Shown here one piece after another: positions 18,626 to 29,724 of a stretch of 64,000 nucleotides of DNA; the first letter of the stretch is position 1; each line of letters opens with the position of its first letter. The position numbers and the translations under genes were made by a program. The notes under the pieces are model-generated. The model made no database searches. It worked only from the letters and a program-made list of their open reading frames with translations, and was not told the DNA's origin. Source of the stretch: Prorocentrum cordatum (taxonomy: Eukaryota; Sar; Dinophyceae; Prorocentrales; Prorocentraceae); the NCBI GenBank assembly GCA_963575745.1, contig CAUYUJ010020566.1:64001-128000 (forward strand), read 5' to 3'.

Positions 18626-20229
18626 CCGCAGGGGGTGGTCCCTGAGCGCGGCCGCTATCCGTGCCAGTCGTCCAGGCATACAGGCGTGGCACTTTCTAGA
18701 CACCACAGGGGGTGCGCAGGGGGTGGTCCCTGAGCGCGGCCGCTATCCGTGCCAGTCGTCCAGGCATAGCAGGCGTGGCACTTTCTCGACACCATAGGGG
18801 TGCGCAGGGGGTGGTCTGAGCGCGGCCGCTATCCGTGCCAGTCGTCCAGGCATAGCAGGCGTGTCACTTTCTAGACACCATAAGGGGGTGCGCAGGGGGT
18901 GGTCCCTGAGCGCCAGGCCGCTATTTGTGCAGTATCCGTCCAGTCGCATAGCAGGCGTGGCACTTTCTCGACACCACGAGCGGGTGTGCGTCGTCCAGGC
19001 ATAGGCGTGGTCTCTAGCGCAGGGGGTGGTCCCTGAGCGCGGCCGCTATCCGTGCCAGTCGTCCAGGCATGGCAGGCGTGGCATATTGCCAGTCGTCCAG
19101 GCACAGGCGTGGCACTTTCTCGACACCATAGGGGGTGCGCAGGGGGTGGTCCCTGAGCGCGGCCGCTATCCGTGCCAGTCGTCCAGGCATAGCAGGCGTG
19201 GCACTTTCTCGACACAATAGGGGGTGCGCAGGGGGTGGCCCCCGAGCGCGGCCCCTATCCGTGCCAGTCGTCCAGGCATAGCAGGCGTGGCACTTTCTCG
19301 ACACCATAGGGGGTGCACAGGGGGTGGTCCCTGAGCGCGGCCGCTATCCGTGCCAGTCGTCCAGGCATAGCAGGCGTGGCACTTTCTCGACACCATAGGG
19401 GGTGCGCAGGGGGTGGTCCCTGAGCGCGGCCGCTATCCGTGCCAGTCGTCCAGGCATAGCAGGCGTGTCACTTTCTAGACACCATACGGGGTGCGCAGGG
19501 GGTGGTCCCTGAGCGCGGCCGCTATCCGTGCCAGTCGTCCAGGCATAGCACGTGTGGCACTTTCTCGACACCATGAGGGATTCGCAGGGGGTGGTCCCTG
19601 AGCGCGGCCGCTATCCGTGCCAGTCGTCCAGGCATAGCAGGCGTGGCACTTTCTAGACACCATAGGGGGTGCGCAGGGGGTGGTCCCTGAGCGCGGCCGC
19701 TATCCGTGCCAGTCGTCCAAGCATAGCAGGCGTGGCACTTTCTCGACACCATAGGGGGTGCGCAGGGGGTGGTCCCTGAGCGCGGCCGCTATCCGTGCCA
19801 GTCGTCCAGGCATAGCAGGCGTGGCACTTTCTCGACACCACAGGGGGTGCGCAGGGGGTGGTCCCTGAGCGCGGCCGCTATCCTCGTCCAGGCATAGCAG
19901 GCGTGGCACTTTCTAGACACCATAGGGGGTGCGCAGGGGGTGGTCCCTGAGCGCGGCCGCTATCCGTGCCAGTCGTCCAGACATAGCAGGCGTGGCACTT
20001 TCTCGACACAATAGGGGGTGCGCAGGGGGTGGCCCCCGAGCGCGGCCCCTATCCGTGCCAGTCGTCCAGGCATAGCAGGCGTGGCACTTTCTCGACACCA
20101 TAGGGGGTGCACAGGGGGTGGTCCCTGAGCGCGGCCGCTATCCGTGCCAGTCGTCCAGGCATAGCAGGCGTGGCACTTTCTAGACACCATAGGGGGTGCG
20201 CAGGGGGTGGTCCCTGAGCGCGGCCGCTG
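18626..20229 (+). repeat. 89-bp satellite, locus 2
   Basis: About 18 units in the same orientation as locus 1, with the same NotI-containing landmarks. Indel-rich units at about 18890-19110 separate better-conserved blocks. Two segments, near 19210-19320 and 20008-20115, share the same variants (GACACAATAGGGGG, GGCCCCCGAGCGCGGCCCC and GGTGCACAGGG), which suggests a later duplication of a multi-unit block. The array ends abruptly at GCGGCCGCTGGCTGG. Confidence 0.95.
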
Positions 20230-20680
20230 GCTGGCTCGAATCTGTCCTTGATGGAGGATAGAAGGCTAGGAAGAGGGAGGAGGTTCAAGCAATACGGCGT
20301 TGGATGACACAGAGGGGAACATTCGCGACGAGGGCTGAGAACGCAGAATTGCGCATATAGTATAAACTTAAGCAAGCACATAAGATTTAAATTGAGTGTG
20401 TGGGGTTCCTCGGTAGCGTAATTGAAGAATCGAAGGAAGTATGTGGGGTTCGTCAGTAGCGTAATGTGTGTGGGCACGCGTCGGGAACCCGCCCGTCCAC
20501 CGAGCGGGCGCGTGTCTGCCATCATCCGAGGGAGGAGGAGGATGAGGAAGTGGAGGAGGGGAGAGGAGAGAGGAGAGATGCGAGAGATCAGAGGAGCGAG
20601 AGGAGAGAGCTGGGTGAGTGCCAGGATGAGATGAGCGACTCTCGCGCAACATCTGACATCGCGTCCCCCTCCCTTTCCTC
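20230..20680. other. Unassigned sequence with short direct repeats
   Basis: GTGTGGGGTTC(C/G)TC(G/A)GTAGCGTAAT occurs near 20398 and again near 20440. GGAGAGAGGAGAGATG purine DNA lies near 20555-20620. No gene was recognised. Confidence 0.5.
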
Positions 20681-20692
20681 CCCATTGCGCAG

Positions 20693-20924
20693 GCAGTTTC
20701 TCTATCCACGGACGCGTGCCATAGCCGACCTGGAACTCCAACCACAATACCCCTCCGTGATACGCGCAATCGGTCAAAAGGAAATTGCGTACATGGAGGA
20801 CGAGGAGGAGGAGGATGAGGAGGAAGAGGAGGAGGAGGAGGAGGAGGAGGAGGACGAAGAGGAGGAGGAGGAGGAGGTGGCGAGCGAACAGGATGATGAG
20901 CAGGAGGAGATGGAGGATGCGTAA
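20693..20924 (+). CDS. Possible terminal exon with acidic tail
   Basis: After a pyrimidine-rich run ending GCGCAG (20692) the frame reads QFLYPRTRAIADLELQPQYP, a non-repetitive segment, then an aspartate/glutamate run made by a GGA/GAC array, then EQDDEQEEMEDA and TAA. An acidic C-terminal tail would fit a nuclear or calcium-binding protein, but the acidic part is also exactly what a GGA repeat encodes. The unique part (about 40 residues) matches nothing I know. The start is chosen at the AG and the upstream exon is unknown. Confidence 0.22.
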
Positions 20925-21390
20925 GGAGGAGGCGGTCTACGAGGACGCACAGCAGCCGCGGGAGCTGCACTTGAGGGAACCGGAGGGGCAGGCGAACCAG
21001 GGGTAAGCGGAGGAGGGGGGACCGAGGAGCGACAGCGATGAAACACGTAACGCGCCGTTCTCAACGGCGGGAGCAACGCGCCGACCTGAAAATGAGGCCC
21101 ACGCTGTGGTGTACATAGGCGCTGCGTTGTGGAGCTGGTGCACGTCGCTGAGCGGGAAACCAATGTACCATCGCAGTGCCACCGCACCAGAAGAGCAAAC
21201 ATCAGCATTGCAACACTGTGTGAACAAGAGCACAGTACACGGCGACGGCGGGACGTCACAGAAGAGGAGAGGAAGAGCGGGAGGAGAAGCGGGAGGAGGA
21301 GGACTGGGGGGAAGTTTCGTTCCGTTTTTTTTTTCGCGGGTCCTTAGGAGGGGATCCTTGTGCTTTTTTATCCATGTATTTTTTTTTCAG

Positions 21391-21465
21391 CTAGCATATG
21401 TAACGCTGCTGGAGCTTTCAGCCCCTCGGTGTGACTGTGATGCCGCCACGCTCTACTGCCAGGGT
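21391..21465 (+). CDS. Possible LRR-like exon after a strong pyrimidine tract
   Basis: TTTTTTTTCAG ends at 21390 and is followed in frame by LAYVTLLELSAPRCDCDA, which resembles a single LxxLxL leucine-rich repeat core. The acceptor is the best-looking in this part of the window, but one short repeat is weak evidence. The frame stays open to 21660 as cysteine/arginine-rich sequence. The donor is not placed. Confidence 0.25.
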
Positions 21466-21744
21466 GCCTCAGCACAGGCTGGCCGCAACGGCGGCCCACG
21501 GTGTTGTTTTTCGCGCCGCGAGTGTCCCCCTCTCCTTCCCGCCTTCTGCGGCCGCCCTGCTCCCCCCCTTCCCCACTTTGCAGCCGGACGCTTATTGCCG
21601 TGTTGCAGCCAGTCCACCTGGAGCGCGCGAGCGGATTGCCTTTGCCGCGCTGCGGCGTAAAAAAGCAACGCCGCTGGAGAGAGCTCGCGCACACCAAGCG
21701 GGCATGTGGCATGCGGTGGCTCGCCTTGGGACAACCTATGGTCA

Positions 21745-21985
21745 CCGAGGGCTCTTCTTGGGACTGCCTTGAGCTGTCGTGAGGCCGTCTCGGGCAGCTG
21801 GAGAGGTCTTGATGACCGCGTGGACGCGGCCTGGGGAGGTGGTAGGCTAACACATTTGGAAACAGATCGTTGTTCAGTGTGGCTCGCTTCCGGAGGGTCT
21901 ACTGGGAACTTTTCGGCGGACTCATCGGCGCCGTCTCGCGCCGTGTTGGATCCACTTTGGGCCTGCTGAGCAGGCGAGAGACTGT
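21745..21985 (+). repeat. CTTGGGGC-rich dispersed repeat fragment
   Basis: It contains GGGCTCTTCTTGGGACTGCC, GAGCTGTCGTGAGGCCGTCT and similar units in the texture of the 17340 element. Confidence 0.45.
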
Positions 21986-22239
21986 CTGGCACGGCCCATG
22001 GGGCCCTCCCAACATCCTGGGGAATGATCTGTGGTACGCACTTCAGGCTTGCGCGGTCTCCTGCCGGTCGTTGTCATTGGCGCGCGCTCGTTTTGACGAT
22101 GGGTACGTGAACGCACGGATCCGATGTTGCTGCAATTCAGTGATTCCCCGCATATCCGTAAGGGCTTCGCCCCCTGCCGCCGGCCCCCTCTCTCGGAGAA
22201 TGGGCCATGGAAGAGCGAAGTCATGAGGCTTTGGCTTCG

Positions 22240-22815
22240 CCGTGAAGCAGTGTCGGGACCTGTTTGTTTTTGGACCCTGACCCTACGGATCTGCGTGAGG
22301 GGTGCCGCCGAATTTCAGTAATGTGGCACATTCCTTGTGTTTTTGGACCCTGACCCTACGGATCTGCATGAGGAGTGCCGCCGGGTTTCAGAAATGTGGC
22401 AAAACCCGTGTGTTTTTGGACCCTGACTCTGCCGATCTGTGTGAGGGGTGCCACCGAATTTGAAATGTTGCAAATCCCGTGTGTTTTTGGACCCTGACCC
22501 TGCCGATCTGCGCGAGGGGTGCCACCCAATTTCAGAAATGTAGCAAATCCCTTGTGTTTTTGGACCCTGACCCCGCCGATCTGTATGAGGGGTGCCACCG
22601 AATTTCAGGAATGTGGCGAATCCCTTGTGTTTTTGGACTCTGACCCCGCCGATCTGCGTGAGGTGTGCCACCGCATTTCATAAATGTGGCAAATCCCATT
22701 TGTTTTTGGACCCTGACCCCGCCGATCTGTATGAGGGGTGCCACCGAATTTCAGAAATGTGACAAATCCCCTGTGTTTTTGGACCCTGATCCCGCCGATC
22801 TGCGTGAGGGGTGTT
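22240..22815 (+). repeat. 73-bp minisatellite
   Basis: About eight units. ATGTGGCAAATCCC-like anchors at 22321, 22394, 22465, 22538, 22611, 22684 and 22757 are spaced 73, 71, 73, 73, 73 and 73 bp. Each unit carries TTTTTGGACCCTGACCC and CCGATCTG(C/T)(G/A)TGAGGGGTG. Minus-strand open frames of 70-118 residues are translations of the repeat. Confidence 0.93.
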
Positions 22816-24038
22816 AATTTTACCCCACCCCAGCAATTCAGAGAATACGATTTGGGCGTGGTAAGAATGCCCGTTTTGGGCCTCCCCCCTTCGCGCGGTC
22901 CATCAACAAGGAACAGTAAGCAGCTAGAAGTCAACAAGGAACATTAAGCAGCAAGTGGCAGAACTGTAACAGTTGAAATTGGAAGGAAGCTGCAACTGGT
23001 ACAGGAAACTGCGAACCTTCGCCCTACAGCCTGGTGGCCCCGCAAGGGGGCCGGCAGATTCAACAATGGAACGGAAGGATCCCTACAGGCTGGTGTAGCG
23101 AACATGGTCAGTTCATTCATTTAGGTTTTCTCGGTTCTCACGGTAATTCTCTCTGGGTTGGCCAGATGGCTGAGTCGAATCAATACAAGGACCGTGCATC
23201 AACGTCCATTCGAGTCAGGGGCTGCACTCCAGCAGCAGGCGCTGGCCCAGCCCGCGGGCGCTCGTCAGCCCTTCAGTTCGTGAGGTTGTTAGTTACGCGT
23301 TCCTCAGATTCTTCGTCTTCACTTCTTGTGTCATTCTGTCGAGTCGAGTTCAAGAGCGATGAAGCGCTGTGGGAAGGGTCAAGGTTGCTCATTCGGTTGC
23401 GATTCCGCGAGAATCCGCCATCTTGCTTCGCGGGGGAGGGGGATGGGGGTTTGGGTTTGTTGATGCGGGGGCAGAGGTGGGCGGTCACCCATGCTTCAGT
23501 GTTTTCTAGCGCGGAAGGCAAACAACACAGGGTCTTTGTCGCATGAGCGCATCTGTGGTCCGATTCGTCGGGGAGGAAGGGTGGGGGTTGAATGTTGTCT
23601 TGCAAGTCGCGAAACTGACGAGCAAACCAGGGCTCGACACGCGCCAGCGGTGCAGACACCATGGTGGAGGTGGCGATTGTGGCTCTGACAATCGTGGCTC
23701 TTGATGGTGATGACGGTGGCGATGGTGGGGGTTCTGCGATGGTTCGATGATGGTGTCAGTCATTCTCGCCGTTGCTGCGGGGGCCCGTGGCAGCGACCCG
23801 GCAGCGCCCCCTCCTGCTCCTCCGCCCCGCACAGTCAAGGCGCCGAGGGAAGGACCCCCCGCTGGGCTCGGGAGGGGCTAGGGCTGTCGAGGCGCTCCGA
23901 AGCTTCAGGTCGGCGGACCTCTTGAGTGGTCGAGGCGTCGCTGTGGCCAGAGACGCTTCCTCGCTCCTTCTCTTCGCCGTTCCTGATGGCAGCACGACGG
24001 CCGCGGCGCACTTCTGGATCAAAACACGGCGGCCTGCA
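22816..24038. other. Unassigned, more unique sequence
   Basis: About 1.2 kb without tandem order. A 129-codon minus-strand frame (23273-23662, MVSAPLARVEPWF at its start, then a proline/serine-rich part) is the best open frame but matches no family I know. Short AACAAGGAACA(G/T)TAAGCAGC direct repeats lie at 22905 and 22933. Confidence 0.45.
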
Positions 24039-24039
24039 G

Positions 24040-24118
24040 CTGGTCGGACAGGCTGCCGCAGCTCCAGGTCCTGGACCTGCGAGGCCGCCGGGCTCCACTG
24101 CTGGCGGGGCGCGCCCGA
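24040..24118 (+). CDS. Candidate LRR-coding exon 3
   Basis: CCTGCAG at 24039 is followed by a frame reading WSDRLPQLQVLDLRGR, which matches the LxxLxVLDLxxx core of a leucine-rich repeat. The asparagine position is arginine. Family 1 element copy E starts only about 5 bp after the end of this segment, so the 3' part or donor may have been destroyed by the insertion. One repeat only; chance remains possible. Confidence 0.38.
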
Positions 24119-24122
24119 TGCC

Positions 24123-24250
24123 TGGCATCGCTCGGACGTGTACATGTTTCCTTCGGCGAGGACCATCGAGGAGCATCCTTGATCATTTGGCGAAAAAACC
24201 ACGCACGAAACCGAAAAAAACACATGGAATGGACGTCCGAGCGATGGCCA
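24123..24250. mobile_element. MITE-like element family 1, copy E
   Basis: The left end is TGGCATCGCTCGGACGTG and the right end is GGACGTCCGAGCGATGGCCA. The interior ACCATCGAGGAGCATCCTT and the A-rich centre match copies A-D at the left end of the window. Confidence 0.75.
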
Positions 24251-26020
24251 GGAGGCGGGGAGCCGTGCATAGCCTCAGATCGTGGCGCGCCGAGGCAGCG
24301 GCAGCTGGCCCTGGGAGGGCCCCCTCGTCGCCACGGCTGTGCGCAGCACCGGAAGCCGATGCGCTTGGGCCCGGGGAGGGGCGTCCGGGGACCGACTGGT
24401 GAGCCAGCTCGCCATGCTCGGGTAGCCGCCGTCGGGGGATCGACCTTCGGAGGCCCTGGCAGGCGATGGATGTTCAAGAGAGGGAGAGGCGCAGGCATAC
24501 ATAAATGTAGACCTCCAGGAATTTGTGGGAGCTTAATACAACGGAGGGGGCACGAAACCCCTCAGAACATGTAAACATGTTGGGGATCCTTGGCCCCTTT
24601 CGATCTGGGTGTATTCGGGGCTCCTGGGGCCAAAATACAGCCATGTCCACCGTCCAGGACCTGGTACCCCAGGCATTTGATCATGGACAGATTCCCGCCT
24701 CGTGTAGCGCGCTCGCACTCTGCCTCCCCGCCTCCCTGCCTTCTGCCTCTCTCGCGGGAGCTGGCCTGCTCCCGGAGGCCTAGAGGTTGACACCACCGGG
24801 GGGGGATATTCACGATGTCGTTGATGGTGGTGTGCTCAGGATTCCTGTGGGGCCAGGGCTTCACCACAAACGCAGGCGACCCCTGAGTCGGTGTTGGTGC
24901 CCATTTCCAGGCCTCCAAGACTCCTCTCGCCGACGGGGCTCGTGTGCAGCTCTCGCGCGCTGCTGTGTGTGGCTGGGTGGCGGCGCAGCTGTGTGTTTGG
25001 CGGTCCTGAGTTTTTGCTGGGCGGGCGCGGCGGTGTGGTGGCAGCCCTGCTTCGTGGGAGCCCGTCTCCGTTGGGGGAAGGCCGGCCGCGCGAGCACGGG
25101 GCCAGTATCCCAGGGCGGGGGGCCTTCTGGGTCCCATTTGACCTTGCTGAGGCTTCGCCTCCCCTCCGCCGATCTTGAGCCAGGGGTTCTTCCGTCGGCT
25201 GGTCGTTTCTTCGGCGCACGTTTTTCTTGGTATCCTTGCATCCAGCTGCCAACTTCCCGGCTTCTCGATTTCTTTGCCTCTACCTTTGCCTCTCCCGCAG
25301 AGGGCCGTGGGGCTGTTGTTGTTTCTTCGTCTCTGGCTTCGGAGAAGGGAGAGGGGAGAGGAACGCCAGGAGGTGGATGACTAGCCTGAGGCGATCGCAG
25401 CCTTCGAGAGTGCTGCCCAGTATGATCGAAGCACTGCCCAGTGTGTAGTCCATGGCCTGGCCATTCGAGCCCCCGCACCCGTCTACATTTCTCCCTGGCT
25501 CAGCACGTGCTCCCCCCTTTCCACGGGGTCTGCATTGGTTTTGTGCGAGGCGATGGATCGGCTCTGTTCCCTGGAGATCTCGTGATAGAGCGTGCTGGTT
25601 GGGCGGTGGTCATGGCTGTCTGTCACAGATGCTACGACGGGTTTCAATCGGGGCCTCTGCCATACCAGCTCCAGCAGGCGGGGCGTGCCGAAGTTTATAT
25701 GTTTTGTTGGTGTTCCCGACTCATGTTGGGGCTGAGTTTGTCTCATGTGGCCTGCGATTGCCGGATAGTTGTGTGCACCCTTGGGAGGGAGGTCCAGGAT
25801 AGAACCTCGGCGAGATTGCGTATGCAGAGCAGCAGACGTGTCAGCAGTATTACAGCAACTCAGCTCCGTGCTCACCCGTCTTGAACCAAGTCTAGCGCTC
25901 ACGGCACTGCCAGCTAGGCATGGGGCTCGAGGCTCAAGGCGGCCCAGGGCTTCGAAGTCCGTCCTCGCGCTCTGCTCTTGGTGGGAGGCGGGGGGGGGGT
26001 TGTGCAGCGCAGCGCGCTCT
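24251..26020. other. Unassigned sequence
   Basis: About 1.8 kb of mixed DNA. Long frames at 24562-25137 and 24861-25478 (minus) are arginine/proline-rich without family motifs, and no LRR core is visible. No tandem repeats stand out. Confidence 0.45.
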
Positions 26021-26023
26021 GGA

Positions 26024-26055
<32 letters not shown>

Positions 26056-26056
26056 C
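26021..26056 (+). repeat. (GA)n microsatellite
   Basis: A run of about 16 GA units with one GGGA start, located 45 bp before MITE family 2 copy 2. Confidence 0.95.
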
Positions 26057-26101
26057 GTACGGCAGGTTCGCGTCGTGCCCACCCGGGCCTTGGTTCCTAA
26101 C

Positions 26102-26269
26102 TCACCACCCACCAAACCACCCCAACCCAACCCGAAGCCCTCAATTTTTGCCTTCCATTCCCAGTGGGGGGGGTCGGGGAACGTTGAGGAAACACGTATG
26201 GAGCCCATAGCCCCCCCAACTTGAAATTCGGGTCTTCGGGTTGGGTTGGGGTGGTCTGGTAGGTAGTCA
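26102..26269. mobile_element. MITE family 2, copy 2, with 5-bp target duplication
   Basis: A 168-bp element with the same ends as copy 1: left TCACCACCCACC, right GGTAGTCA, and inverted repeats through ACCCAACCCGAAG/CTTCGGGTTGGGT. CTAAC is duplicated at 26097-26101 and 26270-26274. The interior keeps CCATTCCCAGTGGGGGGG and ACGTTGAGGAAACACGTATG. Confidence 0.88.
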
Positions 26270-26479
26270 CTAACACCCCGGGGATCTTTCAACCTTGAAC
26301 GATCCGCCGTTTTCGAAGCGTCAGGCCCTTCAGCATCGACCGACTCTGGGCCGGCGGCGGCGTCCAACGTGGAGCGCCAGCGGTGGGATCGCCGCCGGTC
26401 GACACCGCACGAACGAACTTGCCATACTCTTTTGATCCGCGGGGCGAGGGCGCATTCTCTTCCGGTCGAAGCTAAGCGG

Positions 26480-26705
26480 GCCGCGCACAGCTTGAATCAA
26501 CAGAGGAAGGAAAAAGGAAGGCGGGGCCTTACGTAAAAGGAAGGAAAAAGGAAGGAAAAAGGAACAGTAAAAGGAACAGTAGAAGGAAAATGGAAGGCGG
26601 GGCCTCACGTAGAAGGAACAGAAAAAGGAAAAAGGAACAGAGGAAGGAAAAAGGAAGGAAAAAGGAAGGAAAAAGGAAGAAACAGGGACGAAGGGAGGGG
26701 GCAAA
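26480..26705 (+). repeat. GGAAAAAGGAAGG purine repeat
   Basis: GGAAGGAAAAAGGAA units recur, including two diverged copies of GGCGGGGCC(T/T)(T/C)ACGTA(A/G)AAGGAA at about 26520 and 26595. Low complexity. Confidence 0.85.
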
Positions 26706-27019
26706 GCCCCGGGATCAGGCGGTGCCGAAGACGGTGTGCTTGCGCGGGAACGCCTTGTACGGGAACCCGGCGGCGAAGTGCTGGAAGAAGCGAGCGCAAC
26801 ATGCACGGAGGGCTGAAGAGAGGCCCACCTTCCATGGCCTCTCGGGGCCCCCCGGGGGGGCCCTCCGGGGCTCCCGCAGGGCTCCATAATGTCCCTGCAG
26901 CCCTCGATCCACCCCAAGCTCCCCGAGCCCTCGGCCCCGTGGTTTGTGCCGGAGCGTCGGCCGCCGGAGGTCCCGACCGCCGCAGAGAGGGAGCCAACCC
27001 GCCGCGGGGGCAAGAGGAA

Positions 27020-27216
27020 TGCGGGCAATCTTTGTATCCTTATCCAGTGCGTCTTGGTTCTTCTTGGAAGGGGCGCCTCAAGGCCGAGGCGCCTATGGAT
27101 ACACATCGAGCCCTTTGGAGGCAGATTATAATCCATATCCAATGCGCCTCCTGTTTCTTGGGAAGAGAGTCCGAAACTCCAAGGCGCATTGGGTGTGGAT
27201 ATAGACATTGCCCGCA
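27020..27216. mobile_element. MITE family 3, copy 1 (double internal palindrome)
   Basis: It starts TGCGGGCAAT and ends ATTGCCCGCA, giving inverted 10-bp termini over 197 bp. Inside are two successive hairpins built on TATCC(A/T)TATCCA(G/A)TGCG and its complement, at about 27036-27113 and 27131-27206. AGAGG occurs immediately downstream and also 2 bp before the left end. A collinear copy lies at 41807-42007. Confidence 0.8.
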
Positions 27217-27262
27217 AGAGGGACAGAGACAGAGAGAGAGAGAGAGCGAGAGAGCGAGCATG
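27217..27262 (+). repeat. GA-rich microsatellite
   Basis: AGAGACAGAGAGAGAGAGAG followed by GCGAGAGAGCGAGC, directly after MITE family 3 copy 1. Confidence 0.85.
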
Positions 27263-27597
27263 ACCTCGCCCCCACGGCGGCGCGCGCGGGGGCCGCCCTC
27301 GCGCGCAGTCGAAGCGGCAGTCGCCGCGGAGCACCGCCGAGGGTCGGGGTCCTTCGTCCCCCCGGCTGGGGGCTGCTGAAGTCAGGGGGGGAAGCACGCA
27401 GACACAGATAGTTTTTTGTCGCGGCCGCAAGCGAAAGCGCAGGAGGCGTCCGAGAAGGTCGAGCGGGTTACGCGCGAGCCTACCGCCGGGTGGGCAGTTG
27501 GCACAGACACAGATAGTCGTAGTTTCCCAGGAGCATGTGGAACACGTGGGACGTGGAGGGGAACACGAGCCTCCAGAACAGATGGAAACTATGGGGA

Positions 27598-27920
27598 GGG
27601 GGGGGAGGAACAGGAGGAGGGGGGTAGGAGGTAGGAGGAGGAGGAGGAGGAGGAGGAGGAGGAGGAGGAGGAGGAAGAGGAGGAGGAGAGGAGGAGGAGG
27701 AGGAGGAGGAGGAGGAGGAGGAGGAGGAGGAGGAGGAGGAGAGGAGGAGGGAGGAGGAGGAGGAGGAGGAGGAGGAGGAGGAGGGAGGAGGAGGAGGAGG
27801 ACGAAGATGAGTAAGAGAAGGAAGAAGAAAAGGAGGAAGACGAGGAGGAGGAGGGGAGGGGGAAGAGGAGGAGGGGGAGATGCAGGAGGATGAGCAGCAG
27901 CAGCAGCAGCAGCAGCAGGG
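27598..27920 (+). repeat. (GGA)n array with terminal (CAG)n
   Basis: About 270 bp of GGA repeats with a few AGAGGAGGAGG slips, then AGCAGCAGCAG at 27895-27918. The minus strand of this array is the core of the longest open frame in the window (26330-28306), which is a serine/proline/leucine repeat translation. Confidence 0.95.
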
Positions 27921-27984
27921 CCCCACCACAGAGGCTGCACGTGACGGGGGGGGGGGGGGCACCGCAGCGCGCCCGCTGCCGCAG

Positions 27985-28050
27985 GCAACAGCCTCACCGT
28001 TGTGGACGGCCTGCGCAGCAGCTCCCAGCTGCGGCACCTGGTGCTGAGAG
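27985..28050 (+). CDS. Candidate LRR-coding exon 4
   Basis: CTGCCGCAG ends at 27984. Borrowing one nucleotide from the upstream exon, the frame reads (G)NSLTVVDGLRSSSQLRHLVLRG. This is a full repeat unit starting at the conserved asparagine and ending in the next LRHLVL core, so the borders fit the classic one-repeat-per-exon LRR gene structure. The next bases are GCGGGG, and a GC donor at the AG|GC border is conceivable. It lies just after the (GGA)n/(CAG)n array. Confidence 0.45.
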
Positions 28051-28439
28051 GCGGGGGGCGGGCGGCGGGCGGCGGGACCCTCCCTGCGAGGACGGGAGGG
28101 GAGGGGAAAGACCGGAAGACGGCAGCGACGCTTGAAGAAGACGAGGGATGCGTGGGAGGGATGTGCATGGTGTGGGGGGAGGAGGAGGGAGTGGCAGATG
28201 AGGAGAAGGGGTGCCCGCCGGTTCGGAAACGGGCGTGGCGTGACACGCGAGGGAAGCGTCGCGCTCGTGGCGGGACAGGACGGACGGGTTGGGTGGATGA
28301 TGTCAAGTTGTTTGCCCACTTGCTTCTCTCCTTCGACTTATCCTCCTCCCTGGGCTCATCCTCCGCCTCCCCTCTTCCCCTCTCGCTCTCTCCCTCTCTC
28401 TCTCTCTTTCCCTCTCCCGCACTTACGATGCATGCTTAG
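28051..28439. other. Unassigned, ends in CT-rich tract
   Basis: CTCTCTCCCTCTCTCTCTCT-type sequence occupies about 28377-28420. No further exon was recognised. Confidence 0.55.
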
Positions 28440-29720
28440 CACGGGGCCGTGACCGTCAGCTACCGAGGCCGCGAGCAGTTATGCTGCTTGAGTGATCACG
28501 AACCTTACACTTATACCTATACCCGTTTTCTATTGAATTTTTGCGCCAGAGGCAGCCGCGTATCGCGTGGGCGACGGCGTCGTGAAAGAGTGCGCACCGC
28601 AAGCCTTTGAGCTGATTGCTTTTTCCTCTATTGAACGTAGGTGGTCGCAGCAGATTTGTCACCCTGTTGTGGAAGCCAGGAGAAAACATGTATAGGTTTA
28701 GCTGTTTCGCAAAAACTTCTACACCCAGCATTGCCCGTACCTATTTTCTCTTGGCACGTTGTCGGCATCGCTCACATCCGTGATTTCCTGGGGGCGCCAC
28801 TGCAGGCCGCAGCAGCGGGTGATGGTGGGCGCGGTGACGGCATTGCGTTCCGCGGTTGGAGGCTTCTGCGGAGCGCTCAGTAGATTTCTTGCAACCTTTC
28901 GCCAAGGCGAGACGGGTATAGGCATAGATGAATCCTTCGCCAAGTGATGCACGACGACTTAGGGACATGTGAGGGCTGGTCTAACGAGCTACCGGCCAGT
29001 TTGCGACACTACAAGGTCAAACAGGGATGACCGTTGAGCAGTGCATCCTCTAATTCACGACAGAGTCACTACAACGTTTCGGCCTTGTCGACATCGGCAC
29101 CACAACCACCACGGTGACCACCTCTCGACGTCAAGTCGCGATCGGTTGGTGCTACATTTCCAGGAACGAATTCAATCTTACTAATGTCATCGTGTCCTCG
29201 AACGTATCGCCACCGAGGATCGCCCAAGCGGACTACTCCTGGTATGGTTTAGCTCTCAGGCCCAGATCGCAGCAAGTTCTGATCTATACCTTGTCATTGG
29301 GAGTAGTTGTGGCCGCTGTTTGGGAGATCTTGCGGAGGACGGGCAATGGCGGACATGCGGGGTGGCAGTGCCGACGCCTCTCACAATGGCAAGGAGGCCT
29401 GCAGGCTCTACGTGGAGGCGCGCATGGCCGCAACCCTGCTAGAGCCTCCCGCAGAGGCTTCCTGATGCCGCAGTGGCGGCTCCGTTGATAATTCACGTTC
29501 GCGAAGTGTGCATCGCTCTGCGAGGGGGAGCCGCGCTCGCCACGGGGCCCCTGATCGGCCGAGCGCAGCGGCGTATTGCCAGTGCCAGTGTGCAAGTATT
29601 AAAAAGCGGTCCGTGAGAAAACTACAGCTTCTGTTCTTTCCCAAACGCCCTTCTGCAGCTTTCTACAGAATCCCGTGTTCGCATGCATGTTTGTTTCGTT
29701 TCCTCTTGCGCCCCTTGCCC
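28440..29720. other. Unassigned unique sequence of lower GC
   Basis: About 1.3 kb with base composition unlike the neighbouring arrays. A 124-codon plus-strand frame at 29114-29488 has a central hydrophobic stretch (VLIYTLSLGVVVAAVW) but no family match, and a 62-codon frame at 28759-28947 is similarly anonymous. It may be a decayed mobile element. Confidence 0.4.
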
Positions 29721-29724
29721 TCCC

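Noticed and set aside
8353-20190. Recurrent minus-strand 62-76-codon frames starting MVSRKCHACYAW
   Set aside because: They arise from the 89-bp satellite, repeat at 89-bp steps in rotating frames, and have no upstream or downstream gene structure.
20760-20924. Acidic glutamate-rich protein domain
   Set aside because: The acidic run is exactly what a GGA/GAC repeat encodes. Only the about 40 residues upstream could be real, and they are listed at low confidence.
26330-28306. Longest open frame in the window, 658 codons, minus strand
   Set aside because: It runs through MITE family 3, GA and GGA arrays and the antisense of an LRR segment. Its protein is serine/proline/leucine low complexity with no domain.
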